Of a DNA stretch of 9,696 bases, positions 6,970 through 9,696 are shown in pieces. The stretch is from positions 1 through 9,696 of the forward strand of contig JAKAVU010000094.1 of NCBI GenBank assembly GCA_021817185.1, in the 5' to 3' direction. Each line of letters starts with the position of its first letter. Positions within the stretch are counted from its first letter, which is position 1. This stretch comes from a bacterium. Lineage in GTDB: Bacteria > Chloroflexota > Dormibacteria > UBA8260 > Bog-877. Below the pieces are notes generated by a model that saw only the letters and a list, made by a program, of their open reading frames with translations, did no database searches and was not told the origin of the DNA. The position numbers were made by a program, and so were the translations under genes.

Positions 6970-6983
6970 GCCCCGGCCGGGGC
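6970..6983. repeat. 14-bp perfect palindrome in the prfC/dioxygenase divergent region
   Basis: GCCCCGGCCGGGGC reads the same on both strands. It lies about 85 nt upstream of the prfC start codon and could be an operator, a leader hairpin or simple GC-rich symmetry. At this base composition, chance occurrence is not negligible. Confidence 0.3.
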
Positions 6984-7019
6984 CGCCAACCCGGGATGCG
7001 AAAACCAGGTACTCTGCAA

Positions 7020-7039
7020 GCTCAGTGTACATGCTGAGC
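7020..7039. promoter_or_regulatory. Candidate operator dyad in divergent promoter region
   Basis: GCTCAG (7020-7025) and CTGAGC (7034-7039) form a perfect inverted repeat separated by 8 nt (TGTACATG). On the minus strand the left half overlaps TACACT (7029-7024), a possible -10 for prfC. The dyad also lies about 50 bp upstream of the -10 proposed for the dioxygenase operon. A dimeric regulator bound here could affect both directions, but no regulator gene is adjacent. Confidence 0.3.
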
Positions 7040-7090
7040 CCTGAGGATCACGGCGCGTGGGGCATTGGATTGCTTGCGCACACAAATGGA

Positions 7091-7096
7091 TATGCT
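7091..7096 (+). promoter_or_regulatory. Candidate -10 for the dioxygenase operon
   Basis: TATGCT is a good housekeeping-type -10, the same hexamer proposed for the F420-dependent oxidoreductase gene. An upstream TTGCTT lies 15 bp away, a slightly short spacer. The predicted start point near 7103 gives a leader of about 45 nt. Confidence 0.4.
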
Positions 7097-7146
7097 CAAG
7101 AGAGCAGCGGTTCGAAATCCCCCGGAGCCCTCAGCAGGAGCGTGAC

Positions 7147-7968
7147 ATGACCGACCCGACGACCGAATCCCCAAACGCGATCATTGCTTCCGGCCGGATG
7201 CCGGTGCTCTACCTGAGCCACGGTGCTCCGACCCTGGCGGACGACGTCCTCTGGCCGGAGCAGTTGATGGGATGGTCAGGACAGTTGCCGAGGCCGCGGG
7301 CCATCCTGGTCGTGTCGGCGCACTGGGAGGAGGCCCCGGTCACGGTCTCGGCGACCAGGCCCACGCCGTTGGTGTACGACTTCTGGGGGTTCCCGCAGCG
7401 CTACTACCAGGTGACCTACTCCGCGCCCACCGCCCCGTGGTTGGCCCAGCGCGTGCACGAGTTGCTGTCCGAGCCCGGGCGACCGGTCCGGCAGGCGGAG
7501 GAGCGCGGCCTGGATCACGGTGCGTACGTGCCTTTGGTGGAGATGTACCCGAAAGCTGACGTCCCCGTGCTCCAGCTGTCGATGCCGACCTTGGACCCGG
7601 AGACGCTGATGGCGATGGGCCGTCGCCTCAGCCCGCTTCGCGATGAGGGGGTGCTGATCATGGGCAGCGGCTTCTTCACCCACAACCTGCACGCGCTCCG
7701 CGAGGCGCCGCAGCCCGACTCCCCGCCGCCGGGCTGGTCCGCGGAGTTCGACCAGTGGGGCCGGGAGGCGTTGGAGCACCGAGACGTGGATGCGCTGGTC
7801 GACTTCCAGCACCGCGCCCCCGACGGCGGCCTGGCGCACCCCCGGACCGAGCACTTCGCCCCGCTGTTCGTGACCCTGGGAGCGGGCGAGGGCGACCTGG
7901 CAACCGAGAGGTCGGTGATCGAGGGTTTCTGGCACGGGCTCGCCAAGCGGTCGATCCAGATCGGTTGA
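7147..7968 (+). CDS. LigB/DODA-type class III extradiol ring-cleavage dioxygenase
   Basis: A 273-residue protein of the LigB-like family that includes plant 4,5-DOPA dioxygenase and E. coli YgiD. Members cleave catechol-type rings using a non-haem metal (Fe2+, or Zn2+ as seen in the YgiD structure). The conserved His set is present: His25 in LYLSHGAPTL, His59 in VVSAHWEE, His124 in GLDHGAYVPL, His179 in GSGFFTHNLHAL and His236 in TEHFAPLFV. YDFWGFPQRYYQVTY (77-91) is also typical of the DODA branch. ATG 7147 follows AGGAG (7136-7140) by 6 nt. It is the first gene of a tight three-gene plus-strand operon, with 13 nt to the next start. The aromatic substrate is not identifiable. No other aromatic-degradation genes are in the window. 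Confidence 0.88.
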   Translation: MTDPTTESPNAIIASGRMPVLYLSHGAPTLADDVLWPEQLMGWSGQLPRPRAILVVSAHWEEAPVTVSATRPTPLVYDFWGFPQRYYQVTYSAPTAPWLAQRVHELLSEPGRPVRQAEERGLDHGAYVPLVEMYPKADVPVLQLSMPTLDPETLMAMGRRLSPLRDEGVLIMGSGFFTHNLHALREAPQPDSPPPGWSAEFDQWGREALEHRDVDALVDFQHRAPDGGLAHPRTEHFAPLFVTLGAGEGDLATERSVIEGFWHGLAKRSIQIG

Positions 7969-7981
7969 GGAGGGACCATCC

Positions 7982-8254
7982 GTGGCCCCTTCGGGGCTGG
8001 TTCCCCCCGCCGACTCCACCTTCCGCACCCCGGACCGGAGTCGGCTTCATCCCGATCATCCCCGCTACCGCGAGCTTCTGCGCCTGCACGAGGAGGCGAT
8101 CGCGACCGGCGTCGACACCTATCGGGACCCCGACACCGGCCTTGAGGTGCTGACCGCGGCCGCCCTCTGGGCCCGGGGCAGCTGCTGCGGCTGTGGGTGC
8201 CGCCACTGCCCCTACGTCTTCCGGCGGGCCCGGCTGCGGGAGTTGCCCCGCTGA
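7982..8254 (+). CDS. Small Cys-rich DUF5522 domain protein
   Basis: A 90-residue protein ending in a cluster of five cysteines, RGSCCGCGCRHCPY (66-78; Cys68, 69, 71, 73, 76). Upstream are HPRYRELLRLHEEAIATG (26-43) and YRDPDTGLEVLTAAAL (47-62). This order (H-x-x-A helix, Y-x-DP-x-TG, CCG-x-GCRHCPY) is the DUF5522 signature, also found in the eukaryotic C1orf53-type proteins. Function is unknown. The cysteines and His75 could bind a metal or iron-sulfur cluster, which is inference. GTG 7982 is preceded by GGAGGG (7969-7974) at 7-nt spacing. The gene lies 13 nt after the dioxygenase and its TGA overlaps the start of the next gene, suggesting translational coupling. Confidence 0.8.
   Translation: MAPSGLVPPADSTFRTPDRSRLHPDHPRYRELLRLHEEAIATGVDTYRDPDTGLEVLTAAALWARGSCCGCGCRHCPYVFRRARLRELPR
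8238..8254 (+). promoter_or_regulatory. Ribosome binding site and CTG start overlapping a stop codon (CTGA)
   Basis: GGGAG (8238-8242) lies 8 nt ahead of CTG 8251, which overlaps the DUF5522 TGA (8252-8254) as CTGA. Starting here gives (M)RVWLSWSGGKD, the usual length before the PP-loop in this family. The only upstream ATG/GTG/TTG in frame is GTG 8197, which would add 18 residues encoded across the DUF5522 Cys cluster. There is no in-frame ATG, GTG or TTG between 8251 and the PP-loop. Confidence 0.55.
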
Positions 8255-8940
8255 GGGTCTGGCTGAGCTGGAGCGGGGGTAAGGACTGTGCCCTCGCGCT
8301 GCACGAGCTCCGAGGGTCGGCCGCAGTCGAGGTGGTCGGGCTGCTCACCACGGTCAACCGGGCTGCGCAGCGGGTCTCGATCCACGGGGTGCGCCGGGAG
8401 CTGCTCCAGCAACAGGCGGAGCGCCTGGGCCTGCCGCTTTTCGAGGTCCCTCTGCCGAGCCCGTGCCCGAACTCAGCCTATGAGCTGAGGATCGGACAGG
8501 CGCTGAGGACGGCGGCCGCCCAGGGGGTTCAGGGGGTCGCCTTCGGCGATCTGCTCCTGGAGGACGTCCGGGAGTACCGCGAGCAACAGCTGGGGACGGC
8601 CGGGCTGCAGGGAGTGTTCCCCATATTTGGCCGGTCCACCGCGGAGGTGGCCGAGCAGGAGATAGCGGTCGGGATCGCGTCGATCCTCAGCTGCGTCGAT
8701 CCCCGCAAGCTGACGCCGGACTTCGCCGGGCGGCGGTTCGACCACGGGCTGTTGGCGGAGTTGCGCTCCCTGCCCCAGGCGGTGGATCCCTGCGGGGAGA
8801 ACGGTGAGTTCCACACCTTCACGTTCGATTCCCCGGACTACCGCTCGCCGATCCCGGTCACGGTGGGCGCGGTGGTGGAGCGCGACGGGTTCATCTTCGC
8901 GGACCTTCTGGGTGTCCCCGAAACCGTCGCTGGACCCTGA
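8251..8940 (+). CDS. Diphthine-ammonia ligase family ATP-pyrophosphatase
   Basis: A 229-residue adenine-nucleotide alpha-hydrolase of the Diphthami_syn_2 (DPH6-like, PF01902) family. DPH6 in archaea and eukaryotes adenylates diphthine and amidates it with ammonia. Bacteria have no diphthamide, so the substrate here must differ. Visible: PP-loop SWSGGKDCALAL (6-17, Cys where Ser is common), the SIHGVRRELLQQQAERLGLPL block (43-63), AFGDLLLEDVREYRE (97-111), GVFPIFGRST (121-130) and the hallmark DPCGENGEFHTF (179-190). Length is typical of single-domain members. The start is taken as CTG 8251, overlapping the upstream stop; GTG 8197 is the conventional alternative. Last gene of the dioxygenase-DUF5522 operon; 98 bp separate it from zwf, with no convincing terminator (only a weak GAGCC/GGCTC repeat at 8943-8970). 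Confidence 0.85.
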   Translation: MRVWLSWSGGKDCALALHELRGSAAVEVVGLLTTVNRAAQRVSIHGVRRELLQQQAERLGLPLFEVPLPSPCPNSAYELRIGQALRTAAAQGVQGVAFGDLLLEDVREYREQQLGTAGLQGVFPIFGRSTAEVAEQEIAVGIASILSCVDPRKLTPDFAGRRFDHGLLAELRSLPQAVDPCGENGEFHTFTFDSPDYRSPIPVTVGAVVERDGFIFADLLGVPETVAGP

Positions 8941-9026
8941 CCGAGCCGACCGTTAGCGCTCCCGGGGCTCCAACCGCCGCGGGCAACTGGTCGAGAAGAC
9001 ATCCGATCCGCCCGAGGTTCCCGGCT

Positions 9027-9032
9027 TAGACT
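9027..9032 (+). promoter_or_regulatory. -10 element of a probable leaderless zwf promoter
   Basis: TAGACT fits TANNNT and ends 6 nt before the GTG start of zwf, so transcription would begin at or beside the start codon. There is no usable Shine-Dalgarno site: AGGA (9034-9037) is only 1 nt from the GTG. The 9-mer TAGACTCAG is shared with the transketolase upstream region. No clear -35 is visible. Confidence 0.5.
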
Positions 9033-9038
9033 CAGGAT

Positions 9039-9696
9039 GTGAGCCCAAGCCAGCCCGACCGCACCGGAGCCTTGGTGATCTTCGGGATCAGTGGCGATCT
9101 GGCGCGCAAGATGACCTTCAGGGCCCTCTACCGCCTGGAGCGCCGCGGCCTGCTCGACTGCCCGGTGATCGGGGTGGCGATCGACAGGTGGAGCCAAGCC
9201 CAGCTGGTGGACCACGCGCGCGCTGCGATCGAGGATCCCGAGATCCGATTCTCCCAGCGGATCTTCGCGCGCCTGGCCCAGCGCCTGGAGTATCTCCAGG
9301 GCGATTTCGACGATGAGTCGACATACCGCGAGCTGGCGCAGCGGCTGCGGGGGCGGCACCGTCCGCTGTTCTACCTGGCCATCCCCCCATCCTTGTTCGG
9401 CAAGGTGGTGAGCCGGCTGGCGGAGGTTGAGCTCACGAAGGAAGCCCGCGTGATGGTGGAGAAGCCGTTCGGCAGTGACCTCAAGTCCGCCATGGCGCTG
9501 GACGCGCAGCTGCACCGCTTCTTGAACGAGCAGCAGATCCTGCGGATCGACCACTTCCTGGGCAAGGAGCCGGTGATGGATCTGCAGTTTCTGCGCTTTG
9601 CCAACGACATCCTGGAGCCGGTTTGGAACCGCGACCACATCGCCGCCGTGCAGATCACGATGGCAGAGGACTTTGGCGTCGAGGACCGCGGACGCT
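9039..9696 (+). CDS. zwf: Glucose-6-phosphate dehydrogenase, N-terminal part (cut by right edge)
   Basis: Oxidises glucose 6-phosphate to 6-phosphogluconolactone with NADP+, the first step of the oxidative pentose phosphate pathway. 219 codons are visible; full proteins are about 480-510 residues. Seen: the Rossmann dinucleotide motif GISGDLARK (16-24), YLAIPP (112-117), EKPFGSDL (141-148) and the active-site signature RIDHFLGKEPV (169-179) with catalytic-region His172 and Lys176. VQITMAEDFGVEDRGR follows as in other family members. GTG 9039 is the start; the overlapping ATG at 9037 runs directly into TGA. The N-terminus before the nucleotide motif is short and normal. Transcription is probably leaderless. 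The gene may head an oxidative pentose phosphate operon beyond the window. Confidence 0.95.
   Translation, partial: MSPSQPDRTGALVIFGISGDLARKMTFRALYRLERRGLLDCPVIGVAIDRWSQAQLVDHARAAIEDPEIRFSQRIFARLAQRLEYLQGDFDDESTYRELAQRLRGRHRPLFYLAIPPSLFGKVVSRLAEVELTKEARVMVEKPFGSDLKSAMALDAQLHRFLNEQQILRIDHFLGKEPVMDLQFLRFANDILEPVWNRDHIAAVQITMAEDFGVEDRGR

Noticed and set aside
5272..7044. 590-residue plus-strand ORF opposite prfC.
   Set aside because: The minus strand encodes an intact RF3 with all GTPase motifs; the opposite frame is low-complexity and G/R/E/L-rich with no recognisable domain.
8941..9000. Possible terminator between the ATP-PPase gene and zwf.
   Set aside because: Only short, imperfect repeats (GAGCC/GGCTC, a bulged GTTAGC stem) and no T-tract; too weak to list as a terminator.
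8838..9638. 266-residue minus-strand ORF opposite zwf and the end of the ATP-PPase gene.
   Set aside because: Spans two real plus-strand genes and their intergenic region; no supporting motif or start signal.
1..9696. Mobile element, defence system, CRISPR or toxin-antitoxin content.
   Set aside because: All sizeable genes are recognisable metabolic or housekeeping families; no transposase, integrase, repeat array or flanking terminal repeats were seen.

Overview
This is a GC-rich (roughly 70% by eye), gene-dense bacterial chromosome segment. The gene content is almost entirely metabolic or housekeeping. A deazaflavin (F420)-dependent nitroreductase-type protein, frequent GTG starts and a probable leaderless zwf transcript point to an Actinomycetota-, Chloroflexota- or Dormibacterota-like soil bacterium. 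I cannot fix the phylum from the sequence alone. There is no rRNA, tRNA, CRISPR array, insertion sequence, phage or conjugation gene. The longest non-coding stretch is about 260 bp, so no gene-free region exceeds 300 bases.

Layout, left to right: (1) the N-terminal 421 codons of a transketolase on the minus strand, cut by the window edge; (2) after a divergent promoter region, osmC on the plus strand; (3) convergent with it, a Ddn-type F420-dependent oxidoreductase on the minus strand; (4) divergent from that, a plus-strand fold-type I PLP enzyme of the 'cysteine desulfurase-like' (class V aminotransferase) group that lacks the desulfurase active-site Cys; (5) convergent with it, a minus-strand pair in which prfC (release factor 3) lies upstream of a nicotinate phosphoribosyltransferase gene (pncB) with a 4-nt gap; (6) divergent from prfC, a tight plus-strand trio: a LigB/DODA-type extradiol dioxygenase, a small Cys-rich DUF5522 protein, and an ATP-pyrophosphatase of the diphthine-ammonia ligase family; (7) the first 219 codons of zwf (glucose-6-phosphate dehydrogenase), cut by the right edge.

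Functional themes: the window is bracketed by two pentose-phosphate genes (transketolase and zwf). Their upstream regions share the 9-mer TAGACTCAG, placed where a -10 element would be. NAD salvage (pncB), translation termination (prfC), peroxide or organic-hydroperoxide defence (osmC) and an F420-linked reductase fill the middle. Both convergent gene ends carry GC-rich inverted repeats that overlap stop codons and have no T-tract, so they look like shared bidirectional terminators.

The least understood part is the dioxygenase / DUF5522 / DPH6-like trio. Its last gene appears to start at a CTG codon that overlaps the preceding stop codon (CTGA), because this is the start that gives the family-typical N-terminus. 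Nothing here is a defence or mobile system. The novel angle is the unexplained role of the bacterial DPH6-like enzyme and its Cys-rich neighbour.
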